Source: Acidobacteriota bacterium (GTDB lineage Bacteria; Acidobacteriota; Terriglobia; Bryobacterales; Bryobacteraceae). From it: 37,365 nt of DNA. Shown one piece after another: positions 25,201-32,287 of the stretch (its first letter is position 1; the number at the start of each line of letters is the position of its first letter). The notes beneath the pieces were generated by a model. That model was not told the DNA's origin. It saw only the letters and a program-made list of their open reading frames with translations, and searched no databases. Made by a program: the position numbers and the translations under genes. The stretch lies in NCBI GenBank assembly GCA_021813825.1, contig JAKAJI010000009.1, positions 1-37,365 on the forward strand, written 5' to 3'.

Positions 25201-25373
25201 GCGCCGAAGTGCAGCGCCCGCTCGCCACCGTCGTCATCGGCGGCCTCTTCAGTTCCACAATGCTCACACTTCTCGTCCTGCCCGTCGTCTTTCCCTGGTT
25301 CGGCGGACCGGCGGCGGGAGCGGCTCCGAGCGAAGAGCCGCAATTGGCCGGAGGAAGCCTGTCGCGCCTATGA
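22269..25373 (+). CDS. czcA: Heavy-metal RND efflux pump (CzcA-like)
   Basis: A 1034-aa inner-membrane proton antiporter with 12 predicted membrane helices, start GTG 22269. It opens LLKIVESALSHRLLVLGGLLAVVALGIGVMLRLPIDAFPDLTNNQVVVITE, typical of the HME subfamily. The proton-relay motif in helix 4 is AIDFGMIVDGAVVMVENSVRR: the two Asp and the Glu match the DFG..DGA..EN form of divalent-metal pumps (Zn, Co, Cd, Ni), unlike the AIGAMVDAAIVMIEN form of the Cu/Ag pump CusA (recalled from the family literature). FMPRLDEGSILVQTRKMPGISLPES is another HME hallmark. The metal itself is not proven. It shares ATGA with the response-regulator gene. Confidence 0.95.
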   Translation: MLLKIVESALSHRLLVLGGLLAVVALGIGVMLRLPIDAFPDLTNNQVVVITECPAMPPLEVESRVTFPIESAMMGLPRTLEIRSTSKLGLSMVTVIFEDAVDTYFARQLVNERVQEVRSRLPGGLEPSLGPVATAFGEVLQYTVEGSGTSLMDRKTLHDWSIRYQLRSVRGVNEVNSWGGETKQYVIEADPDNLQRYGLTLRDVFQRVQQNNENFGGGFIQHSEQQYTVYGSGRAANLDDLGKTVLLARAGVPVLLRDVAVLREGAMPRQGAVLRDGKGETVSGMVIALKGANGLDVIERAKEKIASLHLPRGLRIVPFYDQSEVIYGTIHTVKKNLFEAGVLVIAVLLLFLGNFRAAVLVALAIPVSLLFGFMGMALFGVSANLMSLGAIDFGMIVDGAVVMVENSVRRIGESRGAPVRSTMREAAAEVARPIAFGVAIIIAVYLPILTLEGLEGRMFRPMAITVCSALVGALVMALTAVPVLGSYVLRPSDRESHARWFEAIQHHYGNVLDYAMRHSMKIVALAVILLAAALGSLRYIGTEFMPRLDEGSILVQTRKMPGISLPESTSISTRVEKAVMEFPEVTGVVTKLGRPDVATEAMGVYEADVYVLLKPHSAWRRGLDKEALISQMADRLGRIPGLLCNFTQPMAMRLDEVVSGVKADVAVKIFGPEISTLESLGDRALKVLSSVRGSADAQAEILTGIPELRVSVDREALARYGLDIRDVRDLLDSTTGGVTVSDLIDGERRFPIVVRLPERYRNDLGALGDLQLQSVSGERVRLNQIASISIAQGPEVINRESAQRRIVVQSNVRGRDLGSFVAEAQRRMSGAIVLPPGYSVAWGGQFENQQRATRRLMIVLPVSILIIFGLLYATFHSVRQALLIFSAVPFALVGGIGALWVRGLTLNLSAMVGFIALFGVAVLNGIVMVSCINELIGAGRPMRAAVREGALLRLRPVMMTAMVASLGFIPMALSQSAGAEVQRPLATVVIGGLFSSTMLTLLVLPVVFPWFGGPAAGAAPSEEPQLAGGSLSRL

Positions 25374-26053
25374 GAGTTCTGCTGGTCGAAGACGAACGCG
25401 ACGCGGCGCTGATGCTCGCCAAGGGTCTGCGCGAACATTCCTTTGCCGTCGATATCGCCGAGGATGGTCCGAGCGCGCTTGAAAAGATTCACGAGAACAC
25501 CTACGATCTCGTGCTGCTTGACCTGATGCTGCCCGGCATGGATGGTCTCGACGTCTGCCGCCAGATCCGCCGCGAAGGTGCCGTTCTGCCGGTGCTCATG
25601 CTCACTGCCCGCGACGCCGTCAGCGCCCGCATCTCGGGCCTCGACTCCGGCGCCGACGACTACCTCTGCAAGCCGTTCGACTTCCAGGAACTGCTGGCCC
25701 GTATCCGTGCGTTGCTCCGCCGCGGGCCCGCGCTCGAAGACCCGATCATTCGCGTCGACGGCCTCAACATCGACACCCGCGATCACACGGCGCGGCGAGG
25801 CGACCGTGTAATCGAACTCACCGCCAAGGAATACGCTTTGCTCGAATACCTCGCCCGCCGCCGCGGCGAAGTTGTCGGACGTGCGGAAATTTCCGAACAC
25901 GTCTGGGACGAAACCTACGACCCGTTTTCCAACCTTATCGAGGTCTATGTTCAGCGCCTTCGCCGCAAAATCGACCAACCCGGCGAACTTCCCCTGATCC
26001 GCACGCGGCGCGGCGAAGGCTACATTCTCGGCGGCGAAGACGATGTTTCCTAG
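25370..26053 (+). CDS. OmpR-family response regulator of the metal-efflux operon
   Basis: A 227-aa regulator starting at ATG 25370 (MRVLLVEDERDAALMLAKG), overlapping the pump stop as ATGA; the track's long ORF from 24965 is an extension inside the pump gene. The receiver domain has acidic residues at 8-9, the phospho-acceptor Asp51 (LVLLDLMLPGMDG), Thr in LMLTARD and Lys in YLCKPFDF. The C-terminal winged helix (about 130-222) has LTAKEYALLEYLARRRGEVVGRAEISEHVW and IEVYVQRLRRKIDQPGELPLIRTRRGEGYIL. The family includes CzcR, CusR and CopR, metal-responsive activators of exactly this type of operon, so autoregulation is likely. Confidence 0.93.
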   Translation: MRVLLVEDERDAALMLAKGLREHSFAVDIAEDGPSALEKIHENTYDLVLLDLMLPGMDGLDVCRQIRREGAVLPVLMLTARDAVSARISGLDSGADDYLCKPFDFQELLARIRALLRRGPALEDPIIRVDGLNIDTRDHTARRGDRVIELTAKEYALLEYLARRRGEVVGRAEISEHVWDETYDPFSNLIEVYVQRLRRKIDQPGELPLIRTRRGEGYILGGEDDVS

Positions 26054-27509
26054 CTCCATCCGCACGCGTCTCACGCTTTGGTACCTCGCGGTGCAAACGG
26101 TGACGCTGGTCGTATGCGCCGTCATTGTTTACGGGCTGCTTTCCCGGAGCCGCTACGAACGCATCGAGGCCCGTCTCGACGTGGCCATCCATGTCATCGC
26201 CGCTTCACTCGAACACGAAATTCAGGAACACGCAGGAGACCCGGCCGGCGAGGCTTCCTTCCGCGGCGTGCTGGTGACGATTCACCACCTCACCTTTCCC
26301 GATCTCTCCCTGGCTGTCGCGCGCGATGGAAACATCGTGGCCGAAAAGGCGGACTCCGACGGCATTCGCATCCCGGCCGCTGCCTTCGCGAAAGCCGAAT
26401 CGGCGCCGGAACTCCGCGCGGGTCTTCGGACCCAAATGTTGAATTGGTCCGGAAACGGCTGGCGGTATGCGGCGATGCGCATCGAAATCGATCGCGGCCA
26501 CTCTTATCTCTTCCTCGGCGGCATGCCCGAGCGCGAAGCCGCCCAGGAGGCCCTCGCGATCCGCAACGCCTTTCTCTGGAGCCTTCCTTTCCCGTTGCTT
26601 CTTTCCGCCGCCGGTGGATGGTGGCTCGCCCGGAAAAGCTTTGCCAAGGTGAACCTGATGATGGACGCCGTCGAAGGCATCACGGCGAGCGCCCTCAACC
26701 GCCGCCTACCGGAACCGAAATCGGAAGACGAACTTGCCCGCCTCGCGCGCACCTTTAACCATCTCCTGGCTCGCCTGGAAGGCTCGTTCGAACAGCAGCG
26801 CCAGTTCATGGCCGACGCCTCCCACGAACTTCGCACGCCAGTCTCGGTCGCGCACACGGCCGCCCAGGTGACTCTCGACGCGACGCACCGGGATGAATCC
26901 GAATACCGCGACGCGCTGGAAGTAATTGAAGCGCAGATGCAGCGCATGAGCCGCATCGTCCACGATATGTTCCTGCTCTCCCGCGTGGACTCGGCGGCCG
27001 TGCCCATCGAACGCACGAAGTTCTATCTCGACGAGGTGCTCGACGAGTGCCTGCGCGCAGCGCGCGTACTCGCCAACACGCGGCAAACTGTCATCGAAGC
27101 CGATCCGTGGACGGAATCCCCCTGTTGCGGTGACGAGTCCCTCCTCCGGCAGGCGGTCATGATCCTGCTCGATAACGCCATACGGCATTCCGGAGACGGC
27201 GCCCGCGTCCATGTGGCTCTCTCGAAATCCACCGCCGGCACTCCCGCCCAGGAGTTCTACGACATCACCGTGTCCGACACCGGACCCGGCATCCCGCCGG
27301 AAGCCCAGGCGCAGATCTTCGAGCGTTTTTTCCGGCTCGACAAAGCCCGCTCCCGCCGTGCCAAGCATTCCGGTGGCGCAGGCCTCGGCCTCCCCATCGC
27401 TTCCTGGATCGCCAAGGCCCACGGCGGAATGTTGAAGCTGGTGTCGTCCTCGGACCGCGGCGCCACGTTCCGGCTCACGTTTCCCGTTTCCGGCCCTTGC
27501 GCCGGCTGA
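26043..27509 (+). CDS. Sensor histidine kinase of the metal-efflux operon (CzcS/CusS-like)
   Basis: A 488-aa membrane kinase. Helix 1 is LTLWYLAVQTVTLVVCAVIVYGLL, a periplasmic sensor runs about 35-170, and helix 2 is FLWSLPFPLLLSAAGGWWLA. A HAMP-like segment (ITASALNRRLPEPKSEDELARLARTFNHLLARLEGSF) leads to the HisKA motif FMADASHELRTPVSVAHTAAQVTLD with phospho-acceptor His261. The ATPase domain shows the N box LLDNAIRHS, G1 DTGPGIP, F box IFERFFRLD and G2 GAGLGLPIASWIAKAHGG. It overlaps the regulator gene by 11 bases. Context indicates it senses periplasmic metal ions; no His- or Cys-rich metal site stands out in the sensor domain. Confidence 0.93.
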   Translation: MFPSSIRTRLTLWYLAVQTVTLVVCAVIVYGLLSRSRYERIEARLDVAIHVIAASLEHEIQEHAGDPAGEASFRGVLVTIHHLTFPDLSLAVARDGNIVAEKADSDGIRIPAAAFAKAESAPELRAGLRTQMLNWSGNGWRYAAMRIEIDRGHSYLFLGGMPEREAAQEALAIRNAFLWSLPFPLLLSAAGGWWLARKSFAKVNLMMDAVEGITASALNRRLPEPKSEDELARLARTFNHLLARLEGSFEQQRQFMADASHELRTPVSVAHTAAQVTLDATHRDESEYRDALEVIEAQMQRMSRIVHDMFLLSRVDSAAVPIERTKFYLDEVLDECLRAARVLANTRQTVIEADPWTESPCCGDESLLRQAVMILLDNAIRHSGDGARVHVALSKSTAGTPAQEFYDITVSDTGPGIPPEAQAQIFERFFRLDKARSRRAKHSGGAGLGLPIASWIAKAHGGMLKLVSSSDRGATFRLTFPVSGPCAG

Positions 27510-27564
27510 GCGATTCAACCGGGCGCGGTACGGCATCGCCGCGGTTTGCTAGTGTGTCAAACAG

Positions 27565-28113
27565 ATGGCTGTGCGGAAACCGAAACTTCTGGAAGGGCCG
27601 GCGCTGGTGGACTACGCCGCTCGCCTCCTCAGCGGCCGCGCATACACGTTCGGTGAGATGCGCGAAAAACTCCGCCGCAAGGCGCAAAACGCCGCGGACG
27701 TCCCCACGGCTATGGCGCGTCTAAAAGAACTGGGCTACCTCGACGACGAGCGCTTTGCAAAGGAGTACGCTGCGCTTCGCCGGGACAACGACGGCGTCGG
27801 CAAGAGCCGCGTCATGCGCACGCTGCGAGCCCGCCGTGTCGCTCCCGCCGTCGCCGAGAAGGCCGTCGAAGAAGCCTACTGCGGGTCGGACGAAAGCACG
27901 CTCATCGAATCCTGGCTCGAACGAAAATACAGCGGCAAGAACCTTCGCGAGTTCTTAAGCGTCGAGAAAAACCTTGCCTCCGCGTTTCGCCGTCTCCGCA
28001 CCGCGGGATTCTCAGCGTCGAATTCCATTCGCGCCCTGCGGCGTCACGCCCGCGCGGCCGAGGAAACTCTCGAGGCGCTTGAGAACGAAGCCTCGGGCGA
28101 GGAAGCCGGATAG
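27565..28113 (+). CDS. recX: Regulatory protein RecX
   Basis: A 182-aa protein that binds RecA filaments and modulates recombination. The family pattern is clear: ALVDYAARLLSGRAYTFGEMREKLRRKA, then AMARLKELGYLDDERFAKEYAALRRDNDGVGKSRVMRTLRARRVAPAVAEKAVEEAY, made of tandem three-helix repeats, followed by a third degenerate repeat. Length is in the usual range (150-260 aa). No recA lies nearby. Its stop codon is inside a hairpin shared with the convergent DUF420 gene. Confidence 0.9.
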   Translation: MAVRKPKLLEGPALVDYAARLLSGRAYTFGEMREKLRRKAQNAADVPTAMARLKELGYLDDERFAKEYAALRRDNDGVGKSRVMRTLRARRVAPAVAEKAVEEAYCGSDESTLIESWLERKYSGKNLREFLSVEKNLASAFRRLRTAGFSASNSIRALRRHARAAEETLEALENEASGEEAG

Positions 28114-28122
28114 AATCCGGCT
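28104..28122. terminator. Hairpin shared by the convergent recX and DUF420 genes
   Basis: Perfect 8-bp inverted repeat AGCCGGAT-AGA-ATCCGGCT with a 3-base loop. It contains the recX stop (28111-28113) and overlaps the DUF420 stop (28121-28123) on the other strand. There is no T-run on either side, so it may act as a bidirectional transcription barrier or an mRNA 3'-end stabiliser. Confidence 0.55.
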
Positions 28123-28528
28123 ACAGAATATATAGCATCAGATAAACCAGCACGCCCGTCACGCTGACGTACAGCCAGATAGGAAACGTCCAGCGCGCGA
28201 TAGCGCGGTGCTTGTCGAAGCTCCCGCGCCAGGCCCGGCGAATTGTAATCACCGCCAGCACCGGCACGGCCGCCGCGAGCACGACGTGTGTGATCAGGAT
28301 CGGAAAATACAGGGCAGGGAAGGCGCCGTGATAATACACTGTCCCGGCGCGCAGATGATAAATGACGTAGCAGACGAGAAAGGCGATCGAAACGCCAAAT
28401 GCCGCCAGCATCGTCGCCCGGTGCTGCTCGCGCCGCTTCTGCCGGATGAGCGAGTAGCCGCGCAGCAGGAGCACCGTCGCCGTGGCATTTAACGTCGCGT
28501 TGACTGTCGCCAGTGCGGGAGCTGCCAT
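28121..28528 (-). CDS. DUF420 membrane protein (cytochrome oxidase assembly context)
   Basis: A 135-aa integral membrane protein with four hydrophobic segments: ALATVNATLNATATVLLLRGY, ATMLAAFGVSIAFLVCYVIYHL, FPILITHVVLAAAVPVLAVITI, and WTFPIWLYVSVTGVLVYLMLYIL. The pattern YHLRAGTVYYHG..YFPILITHVVLA..IARWTFPIWLYVSVTGVLVYLML is that of DUF420, usually found next to SCO, ctaB or cytochrome c oxidase genes. Its role in oxidase maturation is assumed from neighbours. The start ATG 28528 overlaps the SCO stop by one base (TGATG), so translation is coupled; the track's start one codon earlier (TTG) is unlikely. Confidence 0.88.
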   Translation of the reverse strand: MAAPALATVNATLNATATVLLLRGYSLIRQKRREQHRATMLAAFGVSIAFLVCYVIYHLRAGTVYYHGAFPALYFPILITHVVLAAAVPVLAVITIRRAWRGSFDKHRAIARWTFPIWLYVSVTGVLVYLMLYIL

Positions 28529-29085
28529 CAACCCTTCGAGCCTTCTAAACGTTGGATGTCGACGAGAAGGCGGGTGATGGCATCGCTTTCCGACGTGTCG
28601 TAGTATCGGCGAATGTGGCGGTGCTGATCACAAAGCACGAAACGTGAGCTGTGCTGCATGCTTCCGTCCACGTTCCCCAGCTTGAAGACATCGCGGTCGA
28701 GCTTTTGCAAAGCCGGTTGCGGTCCGGTGAGAAAATGCCACACCGCGGTGTTGGCGTCATGCTCGCGCGCGTACTCGGCGAGCCTCGGCGGCGTGTCGTT
28801 GGCGGGATCGACGGTGAAGGACACCAGTTGGACGCCGGGCTGCTGTTTCAGCGCCGTTTGCACTTCGTGCATCTGGCTGGTCATGCGGGGGCAGACGCCG
28901 GCGCAGGATGTATAGATGAAGTCCGCGACCCACACGTGCCCGTCCAGGCTTGTCGCGTCGAAGGGGCGCCCGTCTTGCGCGGTAAGGACGAACGGAGGCA
29001 CAACGCCGAAATCGTCAAACGCAGGGGCGGACTTGTGACAGGCCGCCAGCGGAAGAATCAATGCGAGGAATAAAGTACGTCTCAT
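28528..29085 (-). CDS. SCO1/SenC-family copper-binding lipoprotein
   Basis: A 185-aa thioredoxin-fold protein that delivers copper to the CuA centre of cytochrome c oxidase. The N-terminus is a lipoprotein signal, MRRTLFLALILPLAACHKS (lipobox LAAC). Copper ligands are present: CxxxC in WVADFIYTSCAGVCPRMTSQM and the conserved His in DGSMQHSSRFVLCDQ. FTVDPANDTP is another family hallmark. It overlaps ctaB by ATGA upstream and DUF420 by one base downstream, so the three are one operon. No oxidase subunit genes are in the window. Confidence 0.93.
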   Translation of the reverse strand: MRRTLFLALILPLAACHKSAPAFDDFGVVPPFVLTAQDGRPFDATSLDGHVWVADFIYTSCAGVCPRMTSQMHEVQTALKQQPGVQLVSFTVDPANDTPPRLAEYAREHDANTAVWHFLTGPQPALQKLDRDVFKLGNVDGSMQHSSRFVLCDQHRHIRRYYDTSESDAITRLLVDIQRLEGSKG

Positions 29086-29975
29086 GCCGGACGGTCAAGC
29101 ATCATGAGCACAAGAAGCGCGGGGAGATACAGCACGGATGCAAGCAACACCTGGCGGGCGCTCTGGCGCGTGCGGCTCAGGGCCGCGCGGACGCTTGAGT
29201 AGAAAAACATCGAACCAAACACCAACGCGCCGAAAACGTATAGGTTCCCGGTCATCATCCAGAACTTCGGCAAAAGGCTCACGGGAATCAACACGCCGGC
29301 AAAAAGCAAAATGTGCCAGGCTGTCGCCTCTCCGTCGCCGTCAATCACCGGAAGCATGCGGATGCCCGCGCGCTGGTAATCTTCCCGGTACATCCACGCA
29401 ATCGCGTAAAAGTGCGGGAATTGCCAGAGGAAGATGATCAGAAATATGATCCACGCCTCGGCAGTGATGGTCCCATGCGCGGCCGCGTAACCGATCAGCG
29501 GCGGCATGGCGCCGGGAACCGCCCCGATGGTCGTCGAATGAAACGACCGGCTCTTCAGCGGCGTGTACACAAACAGATAACTGAGGAGCGTGAACATGCC
29601 TATCGCGCCGGCCAGGAAGTTCACGCCGAAGGTAAGCTCAAAAAAGCCGAGCGCCGAAATCACGATGGCGAAAATTACCGCACTCCGGGCGCTCAACAGC
29701 CCGGCGGGCAGCGGCCGCGCCTGCGTGCGCCGCATCTTGGCGTCGGCCTCGCGCTCCCAAACCTGGTTCAGTGCAGCCGTGCCGCTGGCAATCAGACCTG
29801 TGCCCAAGATGGTGTGAAACAGGCTCAGCCATGCGATGCTCACCCCGCGGGCGCCGAAATAATACCCCACCCCGGTCGTCATCAGGATCAGCCACGTAAT
29901 GCGCGGCTTCGTGAGCGCAAAGTACGAGGCCGCCGCCGTGGATTGCCGGGCGGACGGGAGCACGGTTGAAGCCAT
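29082..29975 (-). CDS. ctaB: Protoheme IX farnesyltransferase (haem O synthase)
   Basis: A 297-aa UbiA-family membrane enzyme that adds a farnesyl group to haem B, giving haem O for terminal oxidases. The first Asp-rich motif appears as ALNQVWEREADAKMRRTQARPLP, and SFHSTTIGAVPGAMPPLIGYAAAHG and YREDYQRAGIRMLPVIDGDG are other family hallmarks; about eight or nine membrane helices are visible. The start was moved to ATG 29975 (MASTVLPSARQSTAAASYFALTKPRITWL) from the track's 30068, since the extra residues are unlike the family and TACAAT lies exactly 7 bases before this ATG. Confidence 0.95.
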   Translation of the reverse strand: MASTVLPSARQSTAAASYFALTKPRITWLILMTTGVGYYFGARGVSIAWLSLFHTILGTGLIASGTAALNQVWEREADAKMRRTQARPLPAGLLSARSAVIFAIVISALGFFELTFGVNFLAGAIGMFTLLSYLFVYTPLKSRSFHSTTIGAVPGAMPPLIGYAAAHGTITAEAWIIFLIIFLWQFPHFYAIAWMYREDYQRAGIRMLPVIDGDGEATAWHILLFAGVLIPVSLLPKFWMMTGNLYVFGALVFGSMFFYSSVRAALSRTRQSARQVLLASVLYLPALLVLMMLDRPA

Positions 29976-29982
29976 TGCCGTT

Positions 29983-29988
29983 ATTGTA
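29983..29988 (-). promoter_or_regulatory. -10 box (TACAAT) 7 nt before ctaB
   Basis: On the minus strand, TACAAT-AACGGCA-ATG puts a good -10 hexamer 7 bases before the start codon, with no Shine-Dalgarno sequence, as expected for a leaderless mRNA of the ctaB-SCO-DUF420 operon. Confidence 0.5.
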
Positions 29989-30127
29989 CCTCGCCGTACC
30001 TTTCCCTGACACCTTGCCCTTCGACACGCTCCCGGCTGCCTTTGCGCTTCCGTTTGTCCACGGCGCATGACAGGCGTTTCGGAACCTGCGGCCTTCCGTG
30101 TGGCAAAATGGGAATGGATTGAGTTAG

Positions 30128-30193
30128 TTCAGAACCGTTTCATCGATTGTTAACATTCTAGTCATCATAGACTCATTCGCTCGTGGGTATTCT
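30128..30193 (+). promoter_or_regulatory. Pho-box-like 11-bp direct repeats and -10 upstream of pstS
   Basis: Five consecutive 11-mers start TTCAG, TTCAT, TTAAC, GTCAT, CTCAT at 30128, 30139, 30150, 30161 and 30172. An 11-bp period with a TCAT/TCAC-like core is how PhoB sites (CTGTCAT plus 4) are built. A -10 box TATTCT (30188-30193) begins 16 bases after the start of the last repeat, and no -35 is seen, as in PhoB-activated promoters. The region lies in the 311-base gap between ctaB and pstS, otherwise without features. Confidence 0.7.
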
Positions 30194-30286
30194 CTGGGGG
30201 TGGCCAAACCGGATCATGGCCGCAGACGCAAGCCAGTCATCTGGCGGATCTAACCGCCCAGAGAGACGCGAAACGAGGAGAAACTT

Positions 30287-31300
30287 TTGAAAGAGATCAT
30301 CACAGGGCTTCTGGCGCTAGCCACGCTTACGGGGGGGACCGCCTGGGCGACCGACCTCAATGGCGCGGGTTCGACTTTTGGCGCGCCGATCTATCAAAAA
30401 TGGGCCGAGCAATTCAAAGCCTCGCACCCGTCGGTTCAGATCAACTATCAATCGATCGGTTCCGGGGGCGGCATCCGTCAGTTAATCTCCGGGACGGTCG
30501 ATTTCGGCGCGACGGATATGCCAATGACCAACGAGCAGATGTCTCAGGTCAAGAACGCGAAGGTTTTGCACTTTCCCACTGTCCTCGGTGCGGACGTGCC
30601 GAGCTACAACCTCTCTGGCGTGAAACAGCAGCTCAAGTTCAGCCCCGAAACCTTAGCCGGCATTTTCCTTGGCAAGATCACGCGTTGGAATGACGGGCGG
30701 ATCAAGGCGGAAAATCCGGGCGTGAATCTTCCCTCGACCGCGATCATGGTGATCCACCGGTCTGACGGCAGCGGCACGACATTTGTCTGGACCGACTATC
30801 TGTCGAAGGTCAGCCCGGAATGGAAGCAGCGCGTCGGAGCCAACACTTCGGTAAACTGGCCAGTTGGGTTGGGCGCCAAGGGCAATGAAGGAGTGGCAGG
30901 ACTGATCAAACAGACTCCCAACTCGATCGGGTACGTGGAATTGATCTTCGCGATTCAAAATCACATGGGATACGGTTTGGTGCGAAATTCCGCGGGCGCC
31001 TATGTCAATGCGGATCTGGCCAGTGTGACCGCTGCCGCAGCCGGCGCCGCAAATAATATGCCCGACGACTTCCGCGTCTCGATTACGAATCCCCCGGGTA
31101 AGGATTCTTATCCGATCTCCAGCTTTACCTGGCTGCTTGTTCCGGACTCGATTCCCAATGCCGCCAAGCGGGCCGACCTGAAGAATTTTCTTCACTGGAT
31201 GCTCACTTCGGGACAAGGCTATTGCGCCGCGCTCGCCTACGCCCCGCTGCCCAAGCAAGTCGTGGCGAAAGAATTGAAGCTGATTGACCAGATTCACTAA
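30287..31300 (+). CDS. pstS: Phosphate ABC transporter periplasmic binding protein PstS
   Basis: A 337-aa high-affinity phosphate-binding protein. The start is TTG 30287, preceded by AGGAG at 6-7 bases; the signal peptide is LKEIITGLLALATLTGGTAWA. The phosphate-binding loops are visible: NGAGSTFGAPIYQKWAEQF, YQSIGSGGGIRQLISGTVDFGATDMPM, and HRSDGSGTTFVWTDYLS. The residues that hold phosphate in E. coli PstS (Thr/Ser in GAGST, Ser in SIGSGGG, Asp in FGATD, Arg and Ser in RSDGSGTT) are all present. First gene of the pstSCAB-phoU-phoB cluster. Confidence 0.97.
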   Translation: MKEIITGLLALATLTGGTAWATDLNGAGSTFGAPIYQKWAEQFKASHPSVQINYQSIGSGGGIRQLISGTVDFGATDMPMTNEQMSQVKNAKVLHFPTVLGADVPSYNLSGVKQQLKFSPETLAGIFLGKITRWNDGRIKAENPGVNLPSTAIMVIHRSDGSGTTFVWTDYLSKVSPEWKQRVGANTSVNWPVGLGAKGNEGVAGLIKQTPNSIGYVELIFAIQNHMGYGLVRNSAGAYVNADLASVTAAAAGAANNMPDDFRVSITNPPGKDSYPISSFTWLLVPDSIPNAAKRADLKNFLHWMLTSGQGYCAALAYAPLPKQVVAKELKLIDQIH

Positions 31301-31312
31301 CCTCGCCCCTCT

Positions 31313-32287
31313 ATGTCCGCGCCAGCCAGCATCGGAGTGACCGAAAGGAAGCCCGACGGCCTGTTTCTCCAGCGGCTCAAGGGCGGGGACCCGATCGCCC
31401 ACGCGATCACGTGGCTGGCCGCCGCCAGCGTTTTGCTGGTGACCGTTTGGCTGGTTGCTCAGCTTTGGATGCAATCGACGCCGGCGATCCACGCTTTCGG
31501 CTTCGGGTTCCTTTGGTCGAGCGAATGGGACCCGAACGCCGAAAAGTTCGGCGCGCTGCCGTTCATCTACGGAACCCTCGTTACCTCCGCGCTCGCGCTT
31601 GCAATCAGCGTCCCGCTCGGCGTCGGCGCGGCGATCTTTCTTTCCGAACTCGCGCAGCCGGGGCTTTCTGCGGTTCTTACGTTCCTGGTCGAACTTCTGG
31701 CTGCCGTACCCAGCGTGATCTTCGGACTGCTTGCCATATTCACGCTCGTGCCGCTCGTCCGCGACGTGATTGGACCGGCGCTCGATAAAACGTCGGGTGT
31801 ATTTCCGTTCTTCGCCGGACCGTCCTATGGCGTCGGCGTCCTCACCGCGGGTCTGATCCTCGCCGTCATGACGTTCCCCTTCGTCATCTCCATCTCGCGC
31901 GAAGCCTTGCTCGCCGTCCCCCGCGAACAGCGGGAGGCGGCGCTCGCGCTCGGCGCCACCAAGTGGGAAGCCACGTGGGACGCCATCATCCCGTTCGCCC
32001 GTCTGGGCATTCTCGGATCCATCTTCCTCAGTCTTGCGCGCGCCCTCGGCGAGACCATGGCCGTTACGATGGTGATCGGGAACGATCCCAAAATCACGCC
32101 CTCGCTTCTGGCGCCCGGCTACACCATCGCATCGGTCATCGCCAATGAATTCACTGAGGCCACCAGCAATCTCCATCTCGCCTCTCTCATCCTGCTGGGC
32201 CTTGTTCTGTTTCTCATCACGATCATCATCAACGCGGGCGCCAGACTGCTCATCCTCGCCACCACGCGCCAAGGGAGCGCAACGTGA
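31313..32287 (+). CDS. pstC: Phosphate ABC transporter permease PstC
   Basis: A 324-aa inner-membrane permease with six hydrophobic segments, among them HAITWLAAASVLLVTVWLVAQLW and FIYGTLVTSALALAISVPLGVGAAIFLSEL. The EAA-type loop that docks with the ATPase is EALLAVPREQREAALALGATKWEATWDAIIPFARLGILGSIFLSLARALGETMAVTMVIG. This, and the ending with RALGET, separate PstC from PstA. It follows pstS by 12 bases and shares GTGA with pstA. Confidence 0.95.
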   Translation: MSAPASIGVTERKPDGLFLQRLKGGDPIAHAITWLAAASVLLVTVWLVAQLWMQSTPAIHAFGFGFLWSSEWDPNAEKFGALPFIYGTLVTSALALAISVPLGVGAAIFLSELAQPGLSAVLTFLVELLAAVPSVIFGLLAIFTLVPLVRDVIGPALDKTSGVFPFFAGPSYGVGVLTAGLILAVMTFPFVISISREALLAVPREQREAALALGATKWEATWDAIIPFARLGILGSIFLSLARALGETMAVTMVIGNDPKITPSLLAPGYTIASVIANEFTEATSNLHLASLILLGLVLFLITIIINAGARLLILATTRQGSAT

